This document shows, in pieces, positions 43,345 to 52,536 of a stretch of DNA of 64,000 bases. The stretch spans positions 2,003,001 to 2,067,000 of the forward strand of contig NZ_JAOTIK010000001.1 in NCBI RefSeq assembly GCF_030116705.1. Reading direction: 5' to 3'. This DNA is from Streptomyces sp. ML-6 (GTDB taxonomy: Bacteria; Actinomycetota; Actinomycetes; Streptomycetales; Streptomycetaceae). Both the position numbers and the translations under genes were made by a program. Positions within the stretch are counted from its first letter, which is position 1, and each line of letters opens with the position of its first letter. The notes below the pieces were generated by a model. The model searched no databases. It was given only the letters and a program-made list of their open reading frames with translations, and was not told where the DNA came from.

Positions 43345-44163
43345 GTGAATATCCGCTCCCTCACTCGAGGCGACGGCGTGGTGATCGGAGCAGCGGTCGT
43401 GCTGTTCATCGCCTCTTTCCTCGACCTCTTCAGCTACGACTGCCCCACGGGCGTCAACTGCTCCGGCTACAACGCCCCGAACGCCTGGGACTCGCTCGGG
43501 CTCCTCATGAGCCTCTTCATCGCGGGCATCATCGGTGCGGTGCTGGTAATCGTGGGCCGTTCCATGCCGGCCCGCAAGGTCGTCGGCTTCGACCTCGGCC
43601 AGTTCGGTGCCGCGTTCACCGTCTTCTCGCTGTGGACGGCCTTCTGGACCATCATCGACGGCAGCGACGCGGGCGCCGGCATGATCCTCGGCCTGCTCGC
43701 GACCATCGCGCTCGCGGGCGGCGCGGTCGCCACCCCGCTGGTCCCCGCGCTCAAGGCCCCGCTGATGGGCGCCCCGCGCCCGCAGGCGGTGCAGTCCCCG
43801 TACGGCCAGGGCCAGCCCGGCCAGGGCTACGGCTACCCGGGCGGCGCCCAGCCGCAGCCGTCGTACGGCGGCCAGCCCTCCTTCGGCGGTCAGCCGCAGG
43901 CGGCCGGTCAGCCCGACGCGCAGAACGCCCAGCCGCAGGCCACGGGGGCGGGTGCGCCGGCCGGTGACTTCACCCCGTTCTGGTTCGCGGTGCCGGTGGC
44001 CCGTCCGCTGTACGGCGAGGACGGTTCGCCGTCGCCGATCGCCGAACTGGCGCCCGGCACCTGGTACCTCGCGGTCGAGCAGCGCGGTCAGACCCTGGTC
44101 GCGCAGACCCAGGACGGCCGTCGCGGCGTGCTCCAGGACACCACGGGCATCCAGCGCGGCTGA
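43345..44163 (+). CDS. DUF5336-type membrane protein (34-kDa antigen-like)
   Basis: A 272-residue protein. Four N-terminal helices (GVVIGAAVVLFIASFLDLFS; LGLLMSLFIAGIIGAVLVIV; QFGAAFTVFSLWTAFWTII; GMILGLLATIALAGGAVATP) precede a Gln/Gly/Pro/Tyr-rich linker (QPGQGYGYPGGAQPQPSYGG). The soluble C-terminal part contains FWFAVPVARPLYG and LAPGTWYLAVEQRG. The GTG at 43345 has AAGGA 7 nt upstream. Mycobacterial homologues are surface antigens; no function is known. The terminator at 44186 closes the unit. Confidence 0.8.
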   Translation: MNIRSLTRGDGVVIGAAVVLFIASFLDLFSYDCPTGVNCSGYNAPNAWDSLGLLMSLFIAGIIGAVLVIVGRSMPARKVVGFDLGQFGAAFTVFSLWTAFWTIIDGSDAGAGMILGLLATIALAGGAVATPLVPALKAPLMGAPRPQAVQSPYGQGQPGQGYGYPGGAQPQPSYGGQPSFGGQPQAAGQPDAQNAQPQATGAGAPAGDFTPFWFAVPVARPLYGEDGSPSPIAELAPGTWYLAVEQRGQTLVAQTQDGRRGVLQDTTGIQRG

Positions 44164-44185
44164 GCCCGGCGCACCACCCGCAGTC

Positions 44186-44230
44186 ACGACAGTGGCCCTC
44201 CGCCCCTTCCGGGCGGGGGGCCACTGTCGT
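44186..44230 (+). terminator. Strong bidirectional terminator
   Basis: ACGACAGTGGCCC and its complement GGGCCACTGTCGT enclose an inner TCCGCCC-CTTC-CGGGCGG hairpin, a long near-perfect stem 22 nt after the DUF5336-type gene. Confidence 0.8.
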
Positions 44231-44252
44231 ACCCTCCGTCCGTGCGCATCGA

Positions 44253-44269
44253 TCTGACGTAGCGTCAGA
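44253..44269. promoter_or_regulatory. TCTGAC-N5-GTCAGA dyad before the F420 oxidoreductase
   Basis: TCTGACGTAGCGTCAGA is a perfect inverted repeat 26 nt before the ATG, likely overlapping the promoter or transcript start. It matches the sites at 19264, 23725 and 63562. Confidence 0.7.
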
Positions 44270-44294
44270 AATGCTGGGAGCTGGGAGGTGTCGG

Positions 44295-45305
44295 ATGCGG
44301 CTCGGACTCGCGCTCGGCTACTGGGGCCGGGGCCCCGACCCCGCCCATCTCGAACTGGCCAGGACCGCCGAGCAGTTGGGGTACGCGTCGGTGTGGACGG
44401 CGGAGGCGTGGGGCTCGGACGCGTTCACCCCGCTGACCTGGATCGCCGCGCACACCTCCCGCATCCGACTGGGCACCAGCGTCGCGCAGATGGCGGCGCG
44501 CACCCCCACCGCGACCGCCATGCACGCCCTCACGCTCGACCACCTCTCCGGCGGCCGGATGATGCTCGGCCTCGGACTGTCCGGCCCGCAGGTGGTGGAG
44601 GGCTGGTACGGGCGGCCGTTCCCCGCGAGCCCGCTGACCGCGACCCGTGAGTACGTCGACGTCGTCCGCCAGGTGCTCCGCCGCGAGGCGCCCGTGGAGC
44701 TGGCCGGGCGGTTCCACTCCCACCCGTACACCGGTCCGGACGCCACCGGGCTGGGCAAGCCGCTGAAGCCGATCACCCACCCGCTGCGGCCGCGGCTGCC
44801 CGTGCTGCTCGGGGCGGAGGGGCCGAGGAACATCGCACAGACGACCCGGATCGCCGACGGCTGGCTGCCGCTGCACTGGTCGCCGCTGCGCACCGACGTG
44901 TACGCCGCCTCGCTCACCGATCTCCCCGACGGCTTCATGATCGCGCCGCTGGTCCGCGCCCGGGTATGCGACGACGTGGCGGAGGGGCTGCTGCCTGTGA
45001 AGGCGATGCTCGGTTTCTACATCGGGGGGATGGGGCACGCGGCCCGCAACTTCCACGCCGACCTGATGGCACGGATGGGGTACGGGGCGGAGGCCCGGCA
45101 CATTCAGCGGCTGTTCCTCGAAGGCCGCAAGGAGGAAGCGGTACTGGCCGTGCCCGACGCGTTCGCGGACGAGATCTCGCTCGTCGGCCCCCGCGAACGG
45201 ATCGCGGAGCGGCTGGAGTCGTGGCGCGCGGGACCGGTCACGGACCTGCTGGTGACGGCGCCGGACCCGCACACCCTGCGGGTGCTCGCCGAACTCAACG
45301 GATAG
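44295..45305 (+). CDS. LLM-class F420-dependent oxidoreductase
   Basis: A 336-residue luciferase-like TIM-barrel enzyme. MRLGLALGYWGRGPDPAHLE and AHTSRIRLGTSVAQMAARTP, then GLGLSGPQVVEGWYGRPF and PVLLGAEGPRNIAQTTRIAD, are characteristic of the group containing mycobacterial Rv3520c, a member of the cholesterol (KstR) regulon. It would use coenzyme F420 to reduce or oxidise a substrate, perhaps an acyl or steroid intermediate. The ATG at 44295 has GGGAGG 7 nt upstream. It is a single gene with the shared TCTGAC dyad in front. Confidence 0.9.
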   Translation: MRLGLALGYWGRGPDPAHLELARTAEQLGYASVWTAEAWGSDAFTPLTWIAAHTSRIRLGTSVAQMAARTPTATAMHALTLDHLSGGRMMLGLGLSGPQVVEGWYGRPFPASPLTATREYVDVVRQVLRREAPVELAGRFHSHPYTGPDATGLGKPLKPITHPLRPRLPVLLGAEGPRNIAQTTRIADGWLPLHWSPLRTDVYAASLTDLPDGFMIAPLVRARVCDDVAEGLLPVKAMLGFYIGGMGHAARNFHADLMARMGYGAEARHIQRLFLEGRKEEAVLAVPDAFADEISLVGPRERIAERLESWRAGPVTDLLVTAPDPHTLRVLAELNG

Positions 45306-45420
45306 GGCGCCCGGCAGCCGGGCACGGGCGCGGACCCGGTCGCGACCCCGGACCCGGACCCGGCCCCGGGCACGCGGGGAACGGGGCCGAAGGTCCTCCG
45401 GGGGGCATGTGCTCCGGGGG

Positions 45421-45819
45421 TCACGCGCCCCGGGGGTCCGCGGCTTCCGGCTGCCGTGCGGCGGAGCAGCCCCCTCCCTCGGGGGCTCCGAGGAACCGCT
45501 CGGCCCAGCTGCCCAGCTCCTCCAGGGCGGGCCGCAGGGCCTCACCGGCGGGAGTGAGCCGGTAGGTGACGCGCAGCGGTGGACCGGCGTCCACCTCGCG
45601 GCTCACGAGGCCCGCCTCGCCGAGTTCGGCGAGGCGGTCGGAGAGCATGCGCTCGCTGATCCCACTCACCGCTCGGCACAGTTCGGCGAAGCGGCCGGGA
45701 CCGCTCATCAGGCTGGCGAGGATGACGCCGTTCCAGCGCTTGCCCAGAAGGACGAAGACGCTTTCCATCGCGCCGCCCACACCCGCGCACTGCCCCGCAT
45801 CATGCTGCCCCATCGCCAT
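45421..45819 (-). CDS. HxlR-family transcriptional regulator
   Basis: A 132-residue winged-helix regulator. FVLLGKRWNGVILASLMSGP and FAELCRAVSGISERMLSDRL, then ELGEAGLVSREV and VTYRLTPAGEALRPALEELG, are the standard HxlR sequence. It is divergent from the azoreductase gene with a TACTT-N5-AAGTA palindrome between them, so it probably represses that gene in response to a quinone, electrophile or redox signal. There is one Cys in the recognition region (AELCRAV), as in redox-sensing members. The C-terminal tail is Gly/Ser-rich. Confidence 0.9.
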   Translation of the reverse strand: MAMGQHDAGQCAGVGGAMESVFVLLGKRWNGVILASLMSGPGRFAELCRAVSGISERMLSDRLAELGEAGLVSREVDAGPPLRVTYRLTPAGEALRPALEELGSWAERFLGAPEGGGCSAARQPEAADPRGA

Positions 45820-45847
45820 GCGGCCATGGTATCGCCCACCCTCCTGG

Positions 45848-45887
45848 TACTTATGAAAAGTAAGCTACTCTTTCTTTGTAAGTAGCT
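45848..45887. promoter_or_regulatory. HxlR operator between hxlR and azoR
   Basis: TACTT-ATGAA-AAGTA (45848-45862) is a perfect inverted repeat of the type bound by HxlR proteins. A second inverted pair, AGCTACT (45863-45869) and AGTAGCT (45881-45887), adjoins it. The local sequence is strikingly AT-rich for this genome. Confidence 0.7.
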
Positions 45888-45970
45888 GATGAAACCGCCG
45901 TGCGGTGTCGGGCTGCGCCGGTCCGGCGCGCCCGCGCCCCCCGCGCGCCCATTTCCGAGGAGTGTTTTCC

Positions 45971-46582
45971 ATGGCCGTTCTGCTGCACATCGACTCGTCC
46001 CTGTTCCCGCCGGAGGGTTCCGGCTCCCGTCAGGTCACCGCCGCCTTCCGCAAGACCTGGGAGGAGGCGCACCCACAGGGCAGCGTCATCTACCGGGACC
46101 TGGCCGCCACTCCCGTACCGCACCTGGACGCCGCCACCGTCACCGCCGAGGCCGTCCCCGCCCTGCGCGAGGAGCTCATCGCCGAATTCGAGAAGGCCGA
46201 TGTCGTCCTCATCGGCGCCCCCATGTACAACTTCACGATCCCGTCCACCCTGAAGGCCTGGCTGGACCAGATCATCCTGGTGGGGCGGACCTTGGGCGAA
46301 GGTGTGTCGCTGTCCGGCAAGCGGGTCGTGATCGCTTCCTCGCGCGGCGGCTCCTACCAGCCCGGCACGCCGCGGGCCGGCTTCGATTTCGACACCAACT
46401 ACCTGCAGAAGGTGCTGGGCGAGGTGCTCGGCCTGCCGGTCGAGGTGATCACGCGCGAGCTGACGCTGGCCGCCGTCAACCCCGCCATGAACGAACTGGT
46501 GCCGCTGGCCGAGGAGTCGGCGCGGCAGTCGCTGGAGCGGGCCGCCGCGTCCGCCCGGGAGCACGCCGCGCTCCTGGTCTGA
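45971..46582 (+). CDS. azoR: FMN-dependent NADH-azoreductase
   Basis: A 203-residue flavodoxin-fold enzyme that reduces azo compounds and quinones with NAD(P)H. AVLLHIDSSLFPPEGSGSRQ opens the FMN phosphate loop, IGAPMYNFTIPSTLKAWLDQ is the flavin and substrate motif, and ASSRGGSYQPGTPRAGFDFD is the second flavin loop. The ATG at 45971 is used. It is divergent from hxlR with a palindromic operator, giving a typical HxlR-controlled detoxification pair. Confidence 0.93.
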   Translation: MAVLLHIDSSLFPPEGSGSRQVTAAFRKTWEEAHPQGSVIYRDLAATPVPHLDAATVTAEAVPALREELIAEFEKADVVLIGAPMYNFTIPSTLKAWLDQIILVGRTLGEGVSLSGKRVVIASSRGGSYQPGTPRAGFDFDTNYLQKVLGEVLGLPVEVITRELTLAAVNPAMNELVPLAEESARQSLERAAASAREHAALLV

Positions 46583-46628
46583 CGCCGGGGCCGACAGTCC
46601 GGGCCCGGCGGGCCCGGGCGACCGCCTC

Positions 46629-46979
46629 TTGACTCGGTCTCGGCAAGTGGTCGCTCAGCGGCCTGGGCGAGCTCTGCGAACGCCCCTGTCGCTTCAACGA
46701 GTTGCGTCGGGCCGTGCCCCGGATCACGCAGAAGTCGCTGACCGCCACGCTCCGGCGGCTCGGCTCCGGCGGCTCGAACGCAACGGCGTGATCGAGCGCA
46801 AGGTCCTCTCCACCCGCCCGGTGGCGGTCAGGCACCGGATCACACCGCTGGGCACGACCCTCCGGCCTCCCGTCGATGTACTGCCGGCGTGGGCCTCGGC
46901 GAACATGCCGGCCATCGCACGCGCGCAAGGACTTCGATGCGCGGGAGGAAGCGCGGCTGCTCGCGGAACTCGACGAGTA
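46629..46979 (+). pseudogene. HxlR-family regulator remnant
   Basis: Pieces in two or more frames add up to the middle and end of an HxlR protein: LGELCERPCRFNELRRAVPR, ITQKSLTATLRRL, then after a shift RNGVIERKVLSTRPVAVRHR and ITPLGTTL, and finally KDFDAREEARLLAELDE before the stop at 46979. The N-terminal part is missing and at least two frameshifts occur. The gene-free stretch 46583-47192 holds nothing else I can identify apart from a GAACCGGGCTGAACC-like repeat near 46990-47040. Confidence 0.75.
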
Positions 46980-47192
46980 GGGCCTCCCGTTCGAACCGAA
47001 CCGGGCTGAACCGGGCTGAACCTGGCCGAACCGGGCCGGGCCGGGCAGCGGGGTCCGTGTGCTCCGGCATCATCCGGGCGATGGACCTCGGGCAGCCGGG
47101 CGTGCCACGGTGGTGGCCGGTGAACCACCGGCCGGACGGGGGCCGGTGACTTCCCCCGTTCCGGGGCCGGTTCGAGGAGTGGTCGTAGGGTC

Positions 47193-50100
47193 ATGCAGCG
47201 TTTTTGGCGCTCCCTGTTCCGGCAGAACGCCCCGGCCCCCACATCCCCGGCCGACGAACCACCGGCCCCAACATCCCCGGCCGCGGAGAGAGCTGCCCCT
47301 GGGGACACGGGCCCGGGCGCGGTGCTTCCCCCCGGGCCGCCGGCTCCCGCGCCCTCCGTCGCGGACCCGGCGGCGCGCTGGGCCCCCGGTTCGACCGTGG
47401 CCGGGCTCTACCGGGTGGATGCCCTGCTGGGCGCCGGTGGCATGGGCGAAGTCCACCGGGTGCGGCATCTCGGCTGGCAGCACGACATGGCGGTGAAGAG
47501 CCCCCGGCCCGAGCTGTGGGCGGGCGAGCAGGGCCCCGAGGCGTTCCTCGAAGAGGCCCGGGTCTGGGTGGGCCTGGAGCCGAACCCGTACATCTGTGCC
47601 TGCCACTACGTGCGCGTGGTGGCGGGGGTGCCGCGGATCTTCTCCGAGTTCGCCGGGGGTGGCAGTGTCGCCGACGAGCTGCGCGGGGGCCGGATCACGA
47701 CGGTGGAACAGATCCTCGACATCGGCATCCAGACGGCCTGGGGCCTGCGCGCCGCGCACCGGGCCGGTGTGGTGCACCAGGACGTCAAGCCCGCGAACAT
47801 GCTGCTGGGCGTCGACGGGCGCGCGATGCTCACCGACTTCGGACTGGCGCGGGTCGGGGCCGGGACGGTCCCGGCCGGTGCGGTGCCACCCACCGCGCCG
47901 GGCGGGGACGCGTCGATCCTGGTCACCCGGACCGGGATGACCCCGGCGTACGCCTCCCCCGAGCAGATGGCGGGTTCCCGGGTCGGCCGGCGCAGCGACA
48001 TGTGGTCGTGGGCGGCGTCCGTGCTGGAGCTGTTCCTCGGCCAGGTGGTCTGGATGGCTGGTCCGGTGGCCGGTGAGGCTCTGCGGGCCGTCGTCCGGGA
48101 GACCGCCGTACCCGGTGAGACCGCCGTACCCGGTCGTCCACCGATCCCGCACGAGGTGGCCGAGTTGCTGGACGCGTGCCTGTCCGACGATCCGGACTCC
48201 CGCCCGCCGGACATGGACGCCGTCGCCGCCCGGCTGGTCCGCGTCCACGAGGCACGGACCGGCCGCCCCTATCCGAGGTCCGCCGCGCCGACGGTGTCGC
48301 ATCTGGCCGACGGCTGGAACAACAGGGCGTTGTCGCTGCACGACCTCGGCGAGGCGGAAGCCGCCGACCGGTGCTGGCAGAAGGCCCTGGAGGCCGACCC
48401 CAGGCACCCCGGCGCCGTCTTCAACCGGGGGCTGACGCGGTGGCGGGCCGGGGAGATCACCGACACCGCCCTCGTCCGGGACCTGGAGTCGGTGCGCTCG
48501 GCGCACCCCGGCGACTCCCGCCCCCTCCACCTGCTGGGCCTCGCCCACCTGGAACGGGGCGACGCGCAGGCGGCACTCGAAGCGCTGCGCGGGGCCGGGC
48601 GGTCGGGCCCGGCCGATCCCGGGACCGATGCCTCGCTGCGCGCCGCGACCCGGGCGGCCGAGCGTTCCGCGCCCGGCCGCACGCTCCCCGGGCACAGCGC
48701 CGCGGCCCGCTCGCTCTCGGTGACCCCGGACGGCCGGTACGCCCTGTCCGGCGGTTCGCGGAACGAGGTGTTCCGGTGGGACCTGGACACCGGCACCCGG
48801 ATCGGCACGATCGACTCCTCGGCGGGTCAGATCCTGTGCGTCGCGCTGACCCCGGACGCGGGCGCAGCCCTCGTGTACGACGGGCCCCTGGGGAACGAAC
48901 CGTCCTGGTGGGACCTGACGAAGGGAAAGCGACGGAGCGTCCTGAAGGGCCACCCGGAACAGGTCACGACGCTGGTGCTCACCCCGGACGGCCGGCACGC
49001 CCTGACCGGGTCCCGGGACCGGACGCTGCGGTGGTGGGACCTGCCGCGCGGGCGGTGCCGACGCGTCCTGACCGGCCACACCGGCGAGATCTGGTCGGTG
49101 GCGGTGACCCCGGACGGACGCCGGGCGCTGTCCGGCGGCTCCGACGGCACGGTGCGCTGCTGGGACCTCGCGACGGGGCGCTGCTCGCACACGCTGACGG
49201 GCCACGAGTGGATCTGGTCGGTCGGTGTGTCCCCGGACGGGCTGCTGGGCCTGTCCGGCGGGGCGGAGGGCACCGCACGGGTCTGGGACCTCACCGCGGG
49301 GCGCTGCGTGCGGGTCCTGGAAGGCCACTTCGACTCCGTGCAGTCCGTGGCCGTCGGCCCCGACGGACGCCACGCGCTGACGGGTTCCGCCGACGGCACG
49401 ATGTGCTGGTGGGACCTCACGGACGGCCGTTGTCTGCGTACGTTCACCGTCACCGACCAGGGCATCGAGGTGGTGGCGTTCGCCGGGCCGCACGATGCCG
49501 TCGTCTCGTACACCGGCGGCATCGAACGGTTCCGGCTCGAAGCCGGCGACCCGGCGCCGTGGAGCTACAGCCCTCCTGGGAGCGCGGAGGAGCTGGGCGC
49601 GCGGACGGCGTCGTTCCGGGAGCATCTGGAGCGGTCCCGGCGGCTGGCCGGGTCGGGCGACGTGGCAGGCGCGGCGGCCGCCCTGCGCTCGGCCGGGGCG
49701 ATTCCCGGTTTCGCCCGCCATTCGGAGGTCGTCGGGCTGTGGCGCAGGATCGGTCCGTCCGGCACCCGGACCGGTCTGCGCGACGTACGGCAGGCCGAGG
49801 TCGTCGGCGGCAAGGAGAACGGGCGCCTCAGCGACGTCGCCCTCACCGGGGACGGCCGACGCGCCCTGACGGGCGGGTGGGACAACCGGGTACGCCTCTG
49901 GGACCTCACCACGGGGAAGTGCCTGTACGCGTTCACCGGGGCGGGTCCCGAAGGCCCGGAGTTCACCTCCCTGCCCTTCGGCCGCCCCAACCTCTACCGG
50001 GTGCAGGCCGTGGCCATGACGCCGGACGGACGGTTCGGCGCCGCGGCGAGCGGGCAGGGCTCCGTACAGACCTGGGACCTCACCACCGGTGCCGCGGGAC

Positions 50101-50744
50101 GCGTCCTGCCCGACGGGAACGGCTCGGCCGAAGCCGTCGCCGTCACCCCCGACGGCCGTCGTCTCCTCGTCGGGCACCTGGACGGCACCGTACGCCTCTG
50201 GGACACGGCCACCGGCCGGTCCCTGCACACCCTGAGCGGGCACACCTCGACGACGGACGCCGTCGACCTCACCCCGGACGGCCGCTTCGGCCTCTCCGGC
50301 TCGTGGGACCGCACGGCCCGGCTGTGGGACCTCGGGACCGGCAGGTGTCTGCGGGTCATGACCGGGGCCGAGGAGCCCGTCAGCGAGGTCGCCCTCACCC
50401 CGGACGGGCGCCGGGCGTTCCTCGGCGGCTGGGCGGCCGACGCGCGCTGGTTCGACGCGCGCACCGGCGAATGCCTGCGGGTCCTCACCGGGCACACCGG
50501 GGCGATCGCCTCGGTGTCCGTCACTCCCGACGGGCGTCACGGCCTCACCGCGAGCTGGGACGGCACCATGCGCTGGTGGGACCTCGGCGACGGGAGCTGC
50601 CTGCGCACCACCCCGTTCCCCGGGCACATCGGCCAGGTCTCCGCCGTGGCGGTCACTCCGGATGCCCAGTCCGCGCTGTCGGTGGGCCCGGAGGGCGCCC
50701 TGTGCCGGTGGGAGTTCGACTGGGACTTCGACTTCCCGTCCTGA
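47193..50744 (+). CDS. WD40-repeat Ser/Thr kinase, HQD catalytic loop
   Basis: A 1183-residue protein. After a Pro-rich start, a kinase domain at about 70-350 has DALLGAGGMGEVHRV (P-loop), MAVKSPRPEL (Lys), AGVVHQDVKPANMLLG (catalytic loop with Gln in place of Arg), LTDFGLARVG and AYASPEQMAG. About 370-490 is TPR-like (AADRCWQKALEADPRHPGAV; LHLLGLAHLERGDAQAALEA). From about 500 to the end, roughly fourteen WD40 blades repeat the pattern VTPDGRRALSGGSDGTVRCW. There is no membrane helix. The HQD loop lacks the Arg that reads activation-loop phosphorylation. The propeller probably docks partners. Confidence 0.9.
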   Translation: MQRFWRSLFRQNAPAPTSPADEPPAPTSPAAERAAPGDTGPGAVLPPGPPAPAPSVADPAARWAPGSTVAGLYRVDALLGAGGMGEVHRVRHLGWQHDMAVKSPRPELWAGEQGPEAFLEEARVWVGLEPNPYICACHYVRVVAGVPRIFSEFAGGGSVADELRGGRITTVEQILDIGIQTAWGLRAAHRAGVVHQDVKPANMLLGVDGRAMLTDFGLARVGAGTVPAGAVPPTAPGGDASILVTRTGMTPAYASPEQMAGSRVGRRSDMWSWAASVLELFLGQVVWMAGPVAGEALRAVVRETAVPGETAVPGRPPIPHEVAELLDACLSDDPDSRPPDMDAVAARLVRVHEARTGRPYPRSAAPTVSHLADGWNNRALSLHDLGEAEAADRCWQKALEADPRHPGAVFNRGLTRWRAGEITDTALVRDLESVRSAHPGDSRPLHLLGLAHLERGDAQAALEALRGAGRSGPADPGTDASLRAATRAAERSAPGRTLPGHSAAARSLSVTPDGRYALSGGSRNEVFRWDLDTGTRIGTIDSSAGQILCVALTPDAGAALVYDGPLGNEPSWWDLTKGKRRSVLKGHPEQVTTLVLTPDGRHALTGSRDRTLRWWDLPRGRCRRVLTGHTGEIWSVAVTPDGRRALSGGSDGTVRCWDLATGRCSHTLTGHEWIWSVGVSPDGLLGLSGGAEGTARVWDLTAGRCVRVLEGHFDSVQSVAVGPDGRHALTGSADGTMCWWDLTDGRCLRTFTVTDQGIEVVAFAGPHDAVVSYTGGIERFRLEAGDPAPWSYSPPGSAEELGARTASFREHLERSRRLAGSGDVAGAAAALRSAGAIPGFARHSEVVGLWRRIGPSGTRTGLRDVRQAEVVGGKENGRLSDVALTGDGRRALTGGWDNRVRLWDLTTGKCLYAFTGAGPEGPEFTSLPFGRPNLYRVQAVAMTPDGRFGAAASGQGSVQTWDLTTGAAGRVLPDGNGSAEAVAVTPDGRRLLVGHLDGTVRLWDTATGRSLHTLSGHTSTTDAVDLTPDGRFGLSGSWDRTARLWDLGTGRCLRVMTGAEEPVSEVALTPDGRRAFLGGWAADARWFDARTGECLRVLTGHTGAIASVSVTPDGRHGLTASWDGTMRWWDLGDGSCLRTTPFPGHIGQVSAVAVTPDAQSALSVGPEGALCRWEFDWDFDFPS

Positions 50745-50839
50745 CCGGTCGGGGGTACGGGGACGGGTGTACGGGGCCAGGGCGGCGGCGATCGGGCGCG
50801 GGCCGGTCGGGCAGGGCCTGGTCGAGCCGGGTCGGGCCG

Positions 50840-51436
50840 TCAGTCGGGGTCGGGCCTGGCCGGGTCGGTCGGCCAAGTGCCGGTCCCGGTCCCGGTCCTG
50901 GTGCTGACGGGGGCGGGGCGCACCCGCCGCCGGGTCGCGGTGCGCTCCCAGGGCTGCGGGTCCGGGTACGTCAGGAGTTCCAGGGTGCTGCCCCACGGGG
51001 TGCGCAGGTACGCGAACCGGTTGCGCTCCCCCGCCTCGGGGCCCGGCAGCGGCTGTGGCTCGGCGAGCAGCACGGCCCCCGCGGCCACGCAGTCCCGTAC
51101 GGCCGCGTCCAGGTCGTCGGCGTACAGCGCCAGGTGCTGCCAGCCGAAGTCGCAGGGCAGCACCGGGGGTTCGCGGCGGGGCCCCTGGAACTCGAACAGC
51201 TCGATGCACGGGCCGTCGCAGGGCAGGGCCAGCATTCTGACCGCCAGTTGCAGGGTGCCCGCCGGGACCCCGAGCCGCCGCTCGACCTCCGGCCCGCCCT
51301 TCGGGCCGTCATGGCGGCGCAGGGTGTCGTAGAGCACCTCGGCGCCGAGCGCCCTGACGAGGAAGAGGGTCGCGGTCTCCACATCGGGGACCGTGACCCC
51401 GATGTGGTCGATGCCTCGCACGGTTGTGGCCGTCAT
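50840..51436 (-). CDS. VOC/glyoxalase-superfamily protein
   Basis: A 198-residue protein. The ATG at 51436 begins MTATTVRGIDHIGVTVPDVE, the first beta-alpha-beta unit of the vicinal-oxygen-chelate fold with its metal-binding His. PCIELFEFQG and GWQHLALYADDLDAAVRDCV supply the next ligands, and YLRTPWGSTLELLTYP ends with the second Glu. Members include methylmalonyl-CoA epimerase, dioxygenases and resistance proteins; this one is not close enough to any to name. The C-terminal 40 residues are Arg/Pro/Thr-rich. Confidence 0.8.
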   Translation of the reverse strand: MTATTVRGIDHIGVTVPDVETATLFLVRALGAEVLYDTLRRHDGPKGGPEVERRLGVPAGTLQLAVRMLALPCDGPCIELFEFQGPRREPPVLPCDFGWQHLALYADDLDAAVRDCVAAGAVLLAEPQPLPGPEAGERNRFAYLRTPWGSTLELLTYPDPQPWERTATRRRVRPAPVSTRTGTGTGTWPTDPARPDPD

Positions 51437-51669
51437 GGGTTCACCGCTCCTGTCCGGGACCCGCACCGCCCGTCCCGCCCCGGAGCGGGCCGGGACCGGC
51501 GTCGTGCGCCGCGCGGGCTCCGGCTCCCGACCCCGGGCGCACCCGGTTCCGGCGTCCTGCCCCGCGCGGGCGGGCCGTCCCACCTCCAGCTTCGCTCAGC
51601 CCCGCCCCGCCCGCACAACGGGCCCGCCCGGAACCCCCGGCCGGTGCCGCCCGGAACCCCGGGCCGGGC

Positions 51670-52452
51670 TCAGCCGAACGCGGCGCGCTCCAGCCAGAAG
51701 TCCAGCAGCTCCGCGTCGCCCAGCACCTCGACCCGGTCGCTGTCCGGCCCGAGGCGGCGGTTGAAGACCAGCATGACGTCGGTGAGCGTGCCCCGCAGCG
51801 CCACGGTCGCCTTCTCGTGGGCGCGCCGCCAGGTGAAGCCGTCCTCGCCGAACTCGATCAGCCACTCGGCGTCCGGGACGTCCGTGGCGTGCAGATGGAT
51901 GGAGCGCCCGGCCCCGGTCAGCTCGGCAGCCTCCGGGTCGCCCATGGAACGGACGAAGGCGACGATCTCCAGCCACTCCTCGATGGTGTCCGCGGCCAGC
52001 GCCGGCGGCACCTCGTAGCCGGTCTTCGCGGTGAGCGCGGCGTCGGCGTGGTGGACGATCGTCTCGTGCGCCATCCGGCGCGCCCAGAATCCGGTGCTCC
52101 GTTCCCATCCCCAGGTCCACACCTCCTGGTCCGGCCCGGCCTCCCGCAACGCCCGGACGGTCTCCGCCGCGCCTTCCGCGAGCCAGGCGTCCAGCACGTC
52201 GGGGTCGTCGCTCTTCGGCTCGAACCGCGGCACCTGCTTCTCCGTGACCTCCTCGGTGGCCCGGGTGCGCAGGATCTCGCCCACCCAGCGGTGGGCTCCG
52301 CCGACGTGCACGGCGAGGTCGCGCAGGGTCCAGTCGGGGCAGGTCGGGACGGTCGCGTCGAGGTCCGCGCCCCGGAGCGAGTCCCGGAACGCGTCGGTGC
52401 GGGCGATGATCTCGGCGCAGTAGTCGTCATGCGAAAGCGGAAGTGAACTCAT
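51670..52452 (-). CDS. Mycothiol-dependent maleylpyruvate-isomerase-family protein
   Basis: A 260-residue DinB/MDMPI-like protein of the TIGR03083 type. PTCPDWTLRDLAVHVGGAHR is the N-terminal metal-binding helix signature (CPDWT...H), and RRMAHETIVHHADAALTAKT supplies the H..H..D ligands. A small sterol-carrier-like C-terminal domain follows (LIEFGEDGFTWRRAHEKATV; LGDAELLDFWLERAAFG). Such proteins use mycothiol or a bound metal for isomerase or transferase reactions; the substrate is unknown. It is a single gene. Confidence 0.85.
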   Translation of the reverse strand: MSSLPLSHDDYCAEIIARTDAFRDSLRGADLDATVPTCPDWTLRDLAVHVGGAHRWVGEILRTRATEEVTEKQVPRFEPKSDDPDVLDAWLAEGAAETVRALREAGPDQEVWTWGWERSTGFWARRMAHETIVHHADAALTAKTGYEVPPALAADTIEEWLEIVAFVRSMGDPEAAELTGAGRSIHLHATDVPDAEWLIEFGEDGFTWRRAHEKATVALRGTLTDVMLVFNRRLGPDSDRVEVLGDAELLDFWLERAAFG

Positions 52453-52536
52453 GCGGCGACCCTAATGCGGCCAGGGACCGGAGCCCCATGGTTTTTATTC
52501 GCACGCCCGTCCGTAAATCGGCATGAAACGGCCTGC

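Noticed and set aside
47070..51209. A 1379-codon minus-strand frame antisense to the WD40 kinase
   Set aside because: It is the mirror of the repeated WD40 coding sequence and has no recognisable domain or start site.
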